This document shows positions 14,201 to 23,559 of a stretch of 64,000 nucleotides of DNA, in pieces. The position numbers and the translations under genes are program-made. The first letter of the stretch is position 1. Every line of letters begins with the position of its first letter. Origin of the DNA: Aquitalea magnusonii (GTDB lineage: Bacteria > Pseudomonadota > Gammaproteobacteria > Burkholderiales > Chromobacteriaceae); NCBI RefSeq assembly GCF_002217795.2, contig NZ_AP018823.1:868001-932000 (forward strand), read 5' to 3'. The notes below the pieces were generated by a model that saw only the letters and a program-made list of their open reading frames with translations, searched no databases and was not told the DNA's origin.

Positions 14201-14932
14201 TCAATGCTTGCGCGGAGCCAGATAGGCCAGCCAGCGTCGCTCTGCCTGCTTGAATAGCCAGACAAAGACAAAAGTGAGTAGCAGATAAATGGCACCCGCA
14301 ATCAGGAAGGGCTCGAAGGCCATATAGGTGTCGCTGTAGATGCGGCGTGCCACCCCGGTGATGTCGGCCAGCGTGACCAGGCCGGCCACTGCTGTGCTTT
14401 GCATCATCATGATCACTTCGTTGCTGTAGGCCGGCAGGGCGCGGCGCAGGGCAGAAGGAATGACGATACGGCGCATCATCAGCCACTTGCTCATGCCCAT
14501 GGCGCGCGCGGCTTCGATTTCACCCCAATGCGTGGTGCGGATTTGCCCGGCGATGATTTCCGTGGTGTAGGCCGCGGTATTGAGCGTGAAGGCCAGAATG
14601 GCGCAGAACCAGGCATCCTGCAGGTATTGCCACAGCCAGCTCTCGCGCACGGCGTCAAACTGCGACAGGCCGTAATAGATGATGAACAACTGCACCAGCA
14701 GCGGCGTGCCACGGAATACATAGGTGTACAGCCAGACACTGCCAGACAGCAGGCGGTTTTTCGATACCCGGCCCAGCGCCAGCGGAATGGCCAGCAGCAT
14801 GCCCAACAGCAGCGATGCGCCCAGCAGCTCCAGTGTCATCACGATGCCGTCGCTGGTGCTGAGCACTGGCTGGCCGTCGGTACCACCCAGAAAGGCCGGC
14901 AGTTTGTCGAGGATAAGCTGAAAGTCGATCAC
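14201..14932 (-). CDS. aotM: Polar amino-acid ABC transporter permease (HisM-like)
   Basis: 243 residues with about five membrane helices. The EAA loop reads EIEAARAMGMSKWLMMRRIVIP (about 136-157), the contact site for the ATPase. It overlaps the start of the upstream permease gene by 4 nt (ATGA type), so the two permeases are translationally coupled and probably form a heterodimer, as HisQ/HisM do. Confidence 0.93.
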   Translation of the reverse strand: MIDFQLILDKLPAFLGGTDGQPVLSTSDGIVMTLELLGASLLLGMLLAIPLALGRVSKNRLLSGSVWLYTYVFRGTPLLVQLFIIYYGLSQFDAVRESWLWQYLQDAWFCAILAFTLNTAAYTTEIIAGQIRTTHWGEIEAARAMGMSKWLMMRRIVIPSALRRALPAYSNEVIMMMQSTAVAGLVTLADITGVARRIYSDTYMAFEPFLIAGAIYLLLTFVFVWLFKQAERRWLAYLAPRKH

Positions 14933-15618
14933 AGGCCGTTCTCCTTCAGACCGGTGGAGTAGCGCCGCTCCAGCATGCCCAGCAGGATGTTGGACACACT
15001 GGTGATCACCAGGAAGATCACCGCTACCAGCATGTAGACGGTAAACGGCTCCTGGGTATTGGACTTGGCTGCGTCGGCGCGGTACATCACGTCATTCAGG
15101 CCGATCACCGATACCAGGGCGGTGGACTTGACCAGCACCAGCCAGTTATTGGTAAAGCTGGGCAGGGCAAAGCGCACCATCTGCGGAAAGGTGATGCGCC
15201 AGAAAATGCGCAGCGGGCCCATGCCGTAGGCAGCGCCGGCTTCCATCTGTCCCTTGGGTACGGCCATGATGGCGCCGCGGAAGGTTTCGGTCATGTAAGC
15301 GCCGAAGATGAAGCCCAGTGTCAGCACGCCGGCGATAAAGGGGTCGATGTCCGGTGCGGCCCAGCCCATGGCTGCGGCCAGATCGTTGAGCAGCATCTGC
15401 ACGCCGAAGAACAGCAAAAACATCCATACCAGGTCTGGCACGCCACGAACCACGGTGGAGTAAAGCTCGGCCAGTGTGCGCAAGGGTTTGGAGGGGGCCA
15501 TCTTGAACATGGCACCCACCAGTCCCAGCAGCACCGAAACCGCCAGCGATGCCGCCGCCAGTTTCAGTGTCAGCACCGCTCCTTCGAGGATGCTGGGAAG
15601 ATATCCGTGTAAAAACAT
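14929..15618 (-). CDS. aotQ: Polar amino-acid ABC transporter permease (HisQ-like)
   Basis: 229 residues with about five membrane helices. The EAA loop GQMEAGAAYGMGPLRIFWRITFP lies at about 140-162. It is the first of two coupled permeases; partner and operon order (binding proteins, Q, M, ATPase, regulator) match the P. aeruginosa aot cluster. Confidence 0.93.
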   Translation of the reverse strand: MFLHGYLPSILEGAVLTLKLAAASLAVSVLLGLVGAMFKMAPSKPLRTLAELYSTVVRGVPDLVWMFLLFFGVQMLLNDLAAAMGWAAPDIDPFIAGVLTLGFIFGAYMTETFRGAIMAVPKGQMEAGAAYGMGPLRIFWRITFPQMVRFALPSFTNNWLVLVKSTALVSVIGLNDVMYRADAAKSNTQEPFTVYMLVAVIFLVITSVSNILLGMLERRYSTGLKENGL

Positions 15619-15685
15619 GTACTACCCCTGTGTTTCCCGGGAAGGGACGGCGCAGGCCATGCTCTGCCCGCGCCACCATGACGGT

Positions 15686-16450
15686 TTACTTGCCGTAGAT
15701 GTCGAAGCTGAAATACTTCTTCTGGATCTTGTCGTAGCTGCCGTCGGCACGAATCTGCTTGAGCGCCTTGTTGATGCGGGCCAGCAAGGCTGCATCCGAT
15801 TTGCGCACCGCCACGGCAGCCCCTTCACCGAAGTACTTCACCTCGTTGTACTCCGGCCCGGCAAAGGCATAGCCCTTGCCAGCCGGGGTCTTGATGAAAT
15901 CGGACTCACCCACGGCGGCATCAACAAAGCTGGCATCCACGCGTCCGGCCTTCAGGTCGAGGAAGGATTCCGGGGCCTTGGCATAGGACACCAGTTTCGC
16001 GCCCAGCTTCACCCAGTTGTCGCGGGCGTATTTTTCCTGGATGGAAGAACGCAATACGCCAATTTTCTTGCCCTTGAACCAGGCGTCATTGATCTGGCTG
16101 CCTTGCTTGGCCACCAGCCGGCTGGGCATGTTGTAGTACTTGTCCGAGAAGCTGACGACTTTCTTGCGCTCTTCGGTGATGTTCATCGAGGCGATGATGG
16201 CGTCGAACTTGCGCGCCTGCAGGGCAGGGATGATACCGTCGAAATCTTGCGGCACCACTTCGCAGGTCACTTTCATGGCAGCGCACAGGGCCTGGGCGAT
16301 ATCGGGGTCGAAGCCCTTCATCTTGCCGTCCGGGCCTTGCTGGGAAAACGGCGGGTAACTGGCATCGGTGGCAAAGCGCAAGGTTTCGCCTTGGGCAGCA
16401 GCAGCCATGCCGAGCGCGCACGCGCCCAGCACCATGAGGGACTTGAACAT
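15686..16450 (-). CDS. aotJ: Periplasmic amino-acid binding protein, copy 2
   Basis: 254 residues. Start chosen at MFKSLMVLGACALG, which opens a normal Sec signal peptide cleaved near AAAQG-ETLRF. It is a family 3 solute-binding protein: ATDASYPPFS ligand lobe, KGFDPDIAQALCAAM, SMNITEERKKVVSFSDKY, and a C-terminal DGSYDKIQKKYF. It delivers the amino acid to the QM permease. The ligand is probably arginine, ornithine or a related basic amino acid by context. Confidence 0.92.
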   Translation of the reverse strand: MFKSLMVLGACALGMAAAAQGETLRFATDASYPPFSQQGPDGKMKGFDPDIAQALCAAMKVTCEVVPQDFDGIIPALQARKFDAIIASMNITEERKKVVSFSDKYYNMPSRLVAKQGSQINDAWFKGKKIGVLRSSIQEKYARDNWVKLGAKLVSYAKAPESFLDLKAGRVDASFVDAAVGESDFIKTPAGKGYAFAGPEYNEVKYFGEGAAVAVRKSDAALLARINKALKQIRADGSYDKIQKKYFSFDIYGK

Positions 16451-16546
16451 GGTTTCTCCGGTGGGTCTTGTTGTGGTATGAGGCAAAGCCCGCCGGCAGC
16501 CAGGCTGCCGGCGTGGTCAGTTCTTCATGCAGCAGACGTGGCTGGC

Positions 16547-17311
16547 TTAGCCGCCGTAAACGTCAAAGCGGAAGTACTTGTCCTGTACTTTCTTGTAGCT
16601 GCCGTCCTTGCGGATCTGCTCGATGGCTTTGTTGATGCGCGTGACCAGAGCCTGATTGCCCTTTTTCACGGCAATGCCGGCACCCAGGCCGAAGTACTTC
16701 ACATCGGCATAATTGGGGCCGACAAAGGCATAACCCTTGCCGCCGTCGGTCTTGAGGAATTCCTGCTCACCAACGGCACCGTCCACAAACACCGCATCCA
16801 CGCGGCCGGCTTTCAGGTCGAGGAAGGATTCAGGAGACTTGGTGTAAGCCACGATGGTGGCACCGTTCTTGCCCCAGAAGTCGCGGGCAAATTTTTCCTG
16901 GGTGGAGGCGCGCAGCACGCCGATCTTCTTGCCCTTGAAGGAAGTTTGCGACACCTGGGTGTTGCTCTTGGCAATGATGCGGCTGGCGATGTTGTAGTAC
17001 TTGTTGCTGAAGTCGACGGCCTTCTTGCGCTCTTCGGTGATTTGCATCGACGACAGGATGGCATCGAACTTGTTGGCGTTCAGTGCCGGGATCAGGCCAT
17101 CCCAGTCTTGCGGCACGATCTGGCAACTTACCTTCATGGCCGTACACAGGGCGCGGGCCATGTCGATGTCGAAGCCTTCCGGCTTGCCATCAGCACCTTG
17201 CTTGGAGAACGGCGGGTAGTTGAGGTCTACACCAAAGCGGATGGTTTCTGCGTGGCTGGCAAAACCGGACAGGCTGACGGCTACGGCAGCCGCAAAAATA
17301 ACCTTCTTCAT
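16547..17311 (-). CDS. aotJ: Periplasmic amino-acid binding protein, copy 1
   Basis: 254 residues, starting at MKKVIFAAAVAVSLSG (signal peptide cleaved near ASHA-ETIRF). It is clearly a paralogue of the next gene downstream: nearly the same length, with matching blocks such as ITEERKKAVDFSNKYYN, SFKGKKIGVLRASTQEKFARD and SPESFLDLKAGRVDA. First gene of the transporter operon. Two binding proteins feeding one permease pair would widen the substrate range. A strong hairpin (CGCCGGCAGC 16491-16500, GCTGCCGGCG 16504-16513) lies between the two genes and may stabilise the upstream transcript. Confidence 0.92.
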   Translation of the reverse strand: MKKVIFAAAVAVSLSGFASHAETIRFGVDLNYPPFSKQGADGKPEGFDIDMARALCTAMKVSCQIVPQDWDGLIPALNANKFDAILSSMQITEERKKAVDFSNKYYNIASRIIAKSNTQVSQTSFKGKKIGVLRASTQEKFARDFWGKNGATIVAYTKSPESFLDLKAGRVDAVFVDGAVGEQEFLKTDGGKGYAFVGPNYADVKYFGLGAGIAVKKGNQALVTRINKAIEQIRKDGSYKKVQDKYFRFDVYGG

Positions 17312-17831
17312 ATGTGTCTCTGCTTCTCGCATGCAGGGAGCAAGCGTGCGGCTTGTTCCCGTGGTCTTACTTTGTAAACCCGGCGTGGATGGGGTGGCTG
17401 CCCTGAGACAGCACGGCCGGAACCTGTTGTTGTTATGCCTGCATGCGCCTCCGGTGAAGACGCCAGGCAATGGTGGCATGGAAACTCCTTGCCCAACAAT
17501 CAGTCGCATTTGGCGCGGATAGCAGCAAATTGCGAAGGGGCGCATTCTACGCCAGTTTGTATACATTGTGAAACGTCATCAAAATCATGCACTTATGTGT
17601 TGATTGTTGGATTGTATACAATGTAGGCTGTCACAGCCTTTTTGTAATTGGCCGTCGCATTGCTATAAGGCAAATAGTGGGAGAAAAACCAGCACCGCAA
17701 CTGCGGCTGTTTTTTCATGCTGCACTGCATCCCATCTTTCTGTAAGTCGATGTCGCATTAAGGAAATCCCGCGGGTAGCGGGCTTACTACAATGCCCCGA
17801 CACAAACCGTGCATACAACAAGAGAAGCCCC
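17312..17831. promoter_or_regulatory. Divergent control region between aot operon and NAD-GDH
   Basis: 520 bp with no gene. Two related sites stand out: TTGTATACATTG (17558-17569) and ATTGTATACAATG (17610-17622). The second is a perfect TTGTATACAA palindrome of the kind bound by GntR/FadR-type regulators. At 17751-17766 the sequence TGTCGC-N8-AA matches the half-site described for P. aeruginosa ArgR; 21 bases upstream a weaker half-site keeps the AA at the right place. This would put glutamate dehydrogenase under the regulator of the adjacent operon. Confidence 0.45.
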
Positions 17832-20800
17832 ATGTCGCTTACCAACAAGACCGAACTGGCGAGCCTGATTGCCGATATTCAGGCCGTTGCCCAGAGCAAG
17901 CTTTCACCCAAGGAGACACAACAACTCGCCGGATTCTTCCCGATTTACTTTGAAGAAACCGAACATGCCGATCTGCGCCAGTTTTCCTCGCTGGACCTGT
18001 TCGGTGCCGCACTGGCCCATTTCGAGTTTGCGCGCAAGCGCAGCGCCGGCCAGCACAAGGTGCGTATCTATACTCCCGATTTCGAGCGTGATGGCTGGCA
18101 AAGCACCCACTCGGTAATTGAAGTCGTCAACGACGACATGCCTTTCCTGATCGACTCCATCTCCATGCTGCTGTCGCGCTACAACATCAATCTGCACCTG
18201 TTGGTACACCCGGTGTTGTCGGTGGGTCGCGACAAGAACGGCAACCTGCTGGAAGTAAAACGCACGCAAGACCGCAGCCTGCCGCTGGAATCCTTCATCC
18301 ACGTGCAGATCGACCGCGTCAGCGATGCCGCCACCCTGCAAAAGCTGGAAGCCGAGCTGAACCGCATCATTGCCGACATCCGTCTGGTGGTGAGCGACGA
18401 GCCGAAAATGCGCGCCGTGGTGGGCGACATCGGCAAGGATCTGGCCAAGGTGAAGGGCGAGCGCGCGGTGGAAGCCAAGGAAGCCGTGGATTTCCTTGGC
18501 TGGATGGCGGCCAATCACTTCCTGTTCATGGGCTATTGCGATTACGACCTGGTAAAGCGCGACGGCAAGGACAGCCTGAAGATCGTCAAGGATTCCGGCC
18601 TGGGCATCCTGCGCGACCAGGGCGACAAGGAATACTCCGCCAGCTTTGAAACCCTGCCGCAAGAACTGCGCGAACTGGCGCACCTGCCGCAGCTGATCAT
18701 CCTGAACAAATCGCAAACCCGCTCCATCATCCACCGTCCGGCCTATGTCGACTTTGTCGGCATCAAGCGCTTCAACGACAAGGGCGAAGTGATTGGCGAG
18801 CGCCGCTTCCTCGGCCTGTATACCGCCAGCGCCTATCAGGCTTCGCCCAAGGACATTCCGCTGGTACGCCAGAAAGTGGCCAGCGTGGTGGCCAATTGCG
18901 ACTTTGTTGACGACAGCTACAAGGCCAAGACCCTGGGTTTTGTGCTGGAAAGCTATCCGCGCGACGAGCTGTTTGAAATTCCGGCCGATGTGCTGGGGCC
19001 GATTGCCGAAGGCATTGTCAGCCTGCAAGAGCGCCCGCGCGTGCGCCTGTTCGTGCGCAAGGACCGCTACCACCGCTATGTCAGCAGCCTGGTATACGTG
19101 CCGCGTGACAGCTTCAATACCGAAGTGCGCCTGAAAATCGAGAAGGTGCTGATGACAGCCTTCAACGGCAGCTCGGCGGAATTCAGCGTGCAGATCAGCG
19201 ACAGCTCGCTGGCGCGCGTGCATTACATCATCCGCACCAATGCGTCCAAGCTGCCGACCTTCCGCGAATCCGACATCGAGGCGGAAATCGCCCGCCTGGT
19301 GCGTGGCTGGGTGGAAGAAATGCACCAGCAACTGGTGGAAGTGCATGGCGAAGAAGCCGGCAACCTGCTGTTCAAGCGTTACCGTTCGGCCTTCCCGGTG
19401 GCTTACCGCGAAGAATTTGCCGTGCGCAATGCGGTGCTGGACGTGCAATTGCTGGAATCCGTCTCTGCCAGCAAGCCGCTGGCGATGAAGCTGTACCGTC
19501 CTTTCCATCGCGGCAATCAGGCATTCAACCTGAAGCTGTTCCGCGAAGGCGAGCCGATGAGCCTGTCCGCCAGCCTGCCGATTCTGGAAAACATGGGCGT
19601 CAAGGTGCGTGACGAGCATCCGTACTGCGTAGAGCGCGAAGATGGCTCCGCGGTGTGGATCAGCGACTTCGGCCTGGACGTGGGGGCTTTCTTTGAGCAG
19701 ATGTCCAGTGAAGTGGTGCAAAAAGACTTCCAGGAGCTGCTGTCCCAGGTGTTTGCCAAGCGTTGCGAAAACGACGGTTTCAACCGTCTGGCGCTGATTG
19801 CCGGCCTGGATTGGCGTGAAATCTCGCTGGTGCGCGCACTGGCCAAGTATCTGCGTCAGGGCGGCCTCACCTTCAGCCAGAACTATCTGGAACAGTGCGT
19901 GGCCAACTACCCGGAAATCACCCGTCGTCTGGTGGCGCTGTTCGTCGCCCGCCTGGACCCGGTGAATGCCGACGACGCCCGCGCCGACGTGCTGCTGGCC
20001 GAAGTGAAGGAGCTGCTGGACAATGTGGCCAACCTGGATGAAGACCGCATCCTGAACGGCTTCCTGGCCGTGATTCTGGCTACCCGCCGCACCAACTTCT
20101 GGCAGAAGGCGGCAGATGGCGAATTCAAGTCCTACATCTCCTTCAAGCTGGAATCCAACCAGATTCCCTTCCTGCCGCAGCCGCGCCCGATGTTTGAAAT
20201 CTGGGTGTACAGCCCGCGTGTGGAAGGCGTGCATCTGCGCGGCTCCAAGGTGGCCCGTGGCGGCCTGCGCTGGTCCGACCGCATGGAAGACTTCCGTACC
20301 GAAGTGCTGGGTCTGGTGAAGGCGCAGATGGTGAAGAACTCCGTCATCGTGCCGATGGGTTCCAAGGGTGGCTTTGTCGGCAAGCAACTGCCGGCACCGA
20401 GCGACCGTGAAGCCTTCCTGGCCGAAGGCATCGCCTGCTACAAGATCTTCATCTCCGCGCTGCTGGATGTCACCGACAATCTGGTGACCGGCCAGATCAT
20501 TCCGCCCAAGGACGTGCGCCGTCTGGACCCGGATGATCCGTACCTGGTGGTGGCTGCCGACAAGGGCACCGCCACCTTCTCCGACATCGCCAACGGCATT
20601 TCCGAATCCTACGGTTTCTGGCTGGGTGACGCCTTTGCCTCCGGTGGTTCCGCCGGTTACGACCACAAGGGCATGGGCATTACCGCCCGCGGTGCCTGGG
20701 AATCGGTCAAGCGCCACTTCCGCCATCTGGGCATCAACACCCAGGAGCAGGATTTCACCGTGATCGGCATTGGCGACATGGCTGGCGACGTATTCGGCAA

Positions 20801-22643
20801 CGGCATGCTGCTGTCCGAACACATCTGCCTGAAGGCTGCGTTCAACCACCTGCACATCTTCCTGGACCCGACCCCGGACGCCAAGACCAGCTTTGCCGAA
20901 CGTGCGCGCCTGTTCAATCTGCCGCGTTCCAGCTGGGCCGATTACAACCGCGAGCTGATTTCCAAGGGTGGTGGCATTTTCGAGCGCTCGGCCAAGTCCA
21001 TTCCGCTGTCGCCTGAAGTCAAGGCCTGGCTGGAAACCGATAAGGACCACATGGCGCCGAACGAGCTGATCCATGAAATCCTCAAGGCCAAGATCGACCT
21101 GCTGTACAACGGCGGTATCGGTACTTACATCAAGGCTTCCACTCAGAGCCATGCCGACGCCCGCGACCGCGCTTGCGATCCGGTACGGGTCAATGGCAAC
21201 CAACTGCAAGCCCGCGTGGTGGCCGAAGGCGGTAACCTGACTTGCACCCAGTTGGGCCGTGTCGAATTTGCGCTGTGCGGCGGCCGTATCGCCACCGACG
21301 CCATCGACAACTCCGCTGGTGTGGATTGCTCCGACCACGAAGTCAACATCAAGATCCTGCTGGGCGCGGTGATGCAAGCCGGTGACATGACGCTGAAACA
21401 GCGTAATGAGCTGCTGGCCGAAATGACTGAAGAAGTGGGTCATCTGGTGTTGCGCAACAACGTGCTGCAAACCCAGGTGCTGGCCATCAAGCGTCTGGAA
21501 GCCGCTTCCATGCTGTCCACCCATGCCCGCATGATTGCGCACATGGAAAAGACTGGCGAGCTGAACCGCGAAATCGAATACCTGCCGTCCGATACCCAGA
21601 TCAACGAACGCCGCCTGGCGCGTCAGGGTCTCACCGTGCCGGAAGTTGCCGTACTGCTGGCCTACAGCAAGATTTCGCTGGATCAGGCCATTCTGGCCAC
21701 CGATGTGCCGGACGATGCCGACTTCCTGCCGGTGCTGGTCAACTACTTCCCCAAACCGCTGCAACAGCGCTTTGGCAAGCAGATGGAACAGCATCAGCTG
21801 CGTCGCGAAATCATCGCCAACCAGCTGGCCAACCAGATCATCAACCGCATGGGCACCACCTTCGTGTTCCGCCTGCAGGAAGAGTCGCCGTTCTCCGCGG
21901 CCGACATCGCCCGCGCCTGGTGGATTGCCAGCCGCGTGTTTGATGCGGAAAACCTGTGGGGCCAGATCGAAGCGCTGGACAACCTGATTCCGGCCGACCA
22001 GCAAATGCAGATGATGGTGCTGGTGCGTACCCTGATCGAGCGCGTAACCCGCTGGGTGCTGCGCAACAAGCGTCCGTTCACCTCGGTGAATGCCGTGATC
22101 GAACAGTACGCCGGCAAGGTACAGGAACTGCTGGCACGTCTGCCGGCGCTGGTGGATGCCAAACAGTACCCGGCCGTGGCCGAGCTGGAAGCCCGCCTGA
22201 GCATGCCGAACATGCCGCAGGAACTGGCCCGCGTGCTGGCGCGTCTGGAGTTTGCCGTGCCGCTGATGGACATCATCGAAATCAGCGAAGGCGGCGAACT
22301 GTCGCAGGACGAAGTGGCACAGAACTACTTCCAGCTCGGTCGCACCCTGCAACTGGACTGGCTGCGTGACGCCATTACCGGCCTGCCGCGCGACAACCGC
22401 TGGCAGTCGCTAGCCCGCTCCGCGCTGCGTGACGATCTGTACCGCCTGCATTGCAAGCTGGCCAAGCTGGCCCTCAGCGAAGCCACCGGCGACAAGGCCT
22501 TTGCCGATGCCTGGCTGGCCAAGCGTCGTGGCGAGCTGGAACTGTGCTACCAGATGTTTGCCGAGCTGCAGTCCTTCAGTGTGCTGGATCTGGCCATGCT
22601 GTCTGCCGGCATGCGCGAGCTCAACAACCACCTGCTGGCCTGA
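17832..22643 (+). CDS. gdhB: NAD-specific glutamate dehydrogenase (large, GDH2 type)
   Basis: 1603 residues, the usual 180-kDa class, converting glutamate to 2-oxoglutarate and ammonia. The start at MSLTNKTELASL follows an AAGAGAAG ribosome-binding region. Long N-terminal regulatory (ACT-like) segments cover about 1-650. The catalytic domain begins around residue 720: GGLRWSDRMEDFRTEVLGL, KNSVIVPMGSKGGFVGK and DMAGDVFGNGMLLS. In P. aeruginosa this enzyme is induced through ArgR to drain glutamate from arginine breakdown; the divergent aot-argR operon supports the same role here. Confidence 0.95.
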   Translation: MSLTNKTELASLIADIQAVAQSKLSPKETQQLAGFFPIYFEETEHADLRQFSSLDLFGAALAHFEFARKRSAGQHKVRIYTPDFERDGWQSTHSVIEVVNDDMPFLIDSISMLLSRYNINLHLLVHPVLSVGRDKNGNLLEVKRTQDRSLPLESFIHVQIDRVSDAATLQKLEAELNRIIADIRLVVSDEPKMRAVVGDIGKDLAKVKGERAVEAKEAVDFLGWMAANHFLFMGYCDYDLVKRDGKDSLKIVKDSGLGILRDQGDKEYSASFETLPQELRELAHLPQLIILNKSQTRSIIHRPAYVDFVGIKRFNDKGEVIGERRFLGLYTASAYQASPKDIPLVRQKVASVVANCDFVDDSYKAKTLGFVLESYPRDELFEIPADVLGPIAEGIVSLQERPRVRLFVRKDRYHRYVSSLVYVPRDSFNTEVRLKIEKVLMTAFNGSSAEFSVQISDSSLARVHYIIRTNASKLPTFRESDIEAEIARLVRGWVEEMHQQLVEVHGEEAGNLLFKRYRSAFPVAYREEFAVRNAVLDVQLLESVSASKPLAMKLYRPFHRGNQAFNLKLFREGEPMSLSASLPILENMGVKVRDEHPYCVEREDGSAVWISDFGLDVGAFFEQMSSEVVQKDFQELLSQVFAKRCENDGFNRLALIAGLDWREISLVRALAKYLRQGGLTFSQNYLEQCVANYPEITRRLVALFVARLDPVNADDARADVLLAEVKELLDNVANLDEDRILNGFLAVILATRRTNFWQKAADGEFKSYISFKLESNQIPFLPQPRPMFEIWVYSPRVEGVHLRGSKVARGGLRWSDRMEDFRTEVLGLVKAQMVKNSVIVPMGSKGGFVGKQLPAPSDREAFLAEGIACYKIFISALLDVTDNLVTGQIIPPKDVRRLDPDDPYLVVAADKGTATFSDIANGISESYGFWLGDAFASGGSAGYDHKGMGITARGAWESVKRHFRHLGINTQEQDFTVIGIGDMAGDVFGNGMLLSEHICLKAAFNHLHIFLDPTPDAKTSFAERARLFNLPRSSWADYNRELISKGGGIFERSAKSIPLSPEVKAWLETDKDHMAPNELIHEILKAKIDLLYNGGIGTYIKASTQSHADARDRACDPVRVNGNQLQARVVAEGGNLTCTQLGRVEFALCGGRIATDAIDNSAGVDCSDHEVNIKILLGAVMQAGDMTLKQRNELLAEMTEEVGHLVLRNNVLQTQVLAIKRLEAASMLSTHARMIAHMEKTGELNREIEYLPSDTQINERRLARQGLTVPEVAVLLAYSKISLDQAILATDVPDDADFLPVLVNYFPKPLQQRFGKQMEQHQLRREIIANQLANQIINRMGTTFVFRLQEESPFSAADIARAWWIASRVFDAENLWGQIEALDNLIPADQQMQMMVLVRTLIERVTRWVLRNKRPFTSVNAVIEQYAGKVQELLARLPALVDAKQYPAVAELEARLSMPNMPQELARVLARLEFAVPLMDIIEISEGGELSQDEVAQNYFQLGRTLQLDWLRDAITGLPRDNRWQSLARSALRDDLYRLHCKLAKLALSEATGDKAFADAWLAKRRGELELCYQMFAELQSFSVLDLAMLSAGMRELNNHLLA

Positions 22644-22663
22644 TCAGTCAGCGCAAAGTGAAC

Positions 22664-22692
22664 AAACCGGCCCCCAGGGGCCGGTTTTTTTA
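22664..22692 (+). terminator. Terminator of NAD-GDH
   Basis: Stem AACCGGCC (22665-22672) and GGCCGGTT (22679-22686), then a T run. Confidence 0.85.
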
Positions 22693-22812
22693 TGGTGATC
22701 AGCACAAAATGCGCTGGCTTTGATGAGAAGCGGCGGACGGCAGCAGGTAAATCCGGCTATCATCCGCACTTGACTCCGGCATCCATCATGCCGAACAGAC
22801 TGGAATGACAAG

Positions 22813-23469
22813 ATGCAGAACACACAGGCCGACGCTTCCGCACGGGAAGCCGAGCACGCCTGGCGCCATGCCAAGCAACTGGAACAGGCGCTGATCGAAC
22901 TACTGCAGCAGGCCTTGCCGGCCAGCGGGCTGTGTACCGTGGGCAAGCCGCTGACCGAACAGCAAAAGCGCGGCGAATCCCGCCAGGCGCTGTGCTGCAG
23001 CCTGCCGCTGCTGCAAAAGAAAAAGCGCAAGGACACTATTGTCGCCTTCCTGAATTTCCAGATCAGCCTGGCGGGCGACGGCGTGCCACGGGTCGGTCCG
23101 GGCGGGCAGGGCGAGCCCTTGGGCCCGGTGCTGCATATTGCGCACTGGACCTGTGAGTTCAGCTTCGATTACGACGCCTACGTCGGCTTCCCCGCCACCG
23201 GCTGGCAACCCTGGCTGAATCAGGCAGGCCGCCTGCTGCGCTGGGAAGATGACGAATCGCCGTTTGGCGATGAATGGACCTACAGCCTGCGACTGGATGC
23301 CTTGAGCACCGACGAAGGCCTGCTGCGCCGCGTGGTGTTGCAGCCGGTGCTGGCGCTGCTGGAAGGTGCCGCGGCGACAACAGCCTTGCCGGACGATTTG
23401 CCGGGCCTGGTCCGCTATGTGGATGTCCCGGCCAAGGACGGCCTGCAGGACTTGCGCGTGTCAGCCTGA
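22813..23469 (+). CDS. Hypothetical protein
   Basis: 218 residues with no recognised family. It opens with a charged, coiled-coil-prone segment (about 1-45) and continues as a soluble mixed sheet/helix protein with acidic C-terminal half. There is no signal peptide or membrane helix. It has its own upstream gap and a terminator after it, so it is probably monocistronic. Codon use matches the core genes on either side. Confidence 0.7.
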   Translation: MQNTQADASAREAEHAWRHAKQLEQALIELLQQALPASGLCTVGKPLTEQQKRGESRQALCCSLPLLQKKKRKDTIVAFLNFQISLAGDGVPRVGPGGQGEPLGPVLHIAHWTCEFSFDYDAYVGFPATGWQPWLNQAGRLLRWEDDESPFGDEWTYSLRLDALSTDEGLLRRVVLQPVLALLEGAAATTALPDDLPGLVRYVDVPAKDGLQDLRVSA

Positions 23470-23493
23470 AGCTGCACCCGCGCTGATACAAGC

Positions 23494-23525
23494 AAAACCC
23501 CGCCTGGATGTGCGGGGTTTTTGTT
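23494..23525 (+). terminator. Terminator after hypothetical gene
   Basis: Stem AAAACCCCGC (23494-23503) and GCGGGGTTTT (23512-23521) followed by TTG and TTTT. The A-rich left arm could also serve the convergent exporter gene. Confidence 0.8.
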
Positions 23526-23559
23526 TTGTGGCATGGCTTGCTGGATTGTAGATGGCTGC

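Noticed and set aside
17904..22352. Very long leftward frame opposite NAD-GDH
   Set aside because: Antisense to a clear 1603-residue dehydrogenase in GC-rich DNA; composition rich in His and Gln is typical of a shadow frame.
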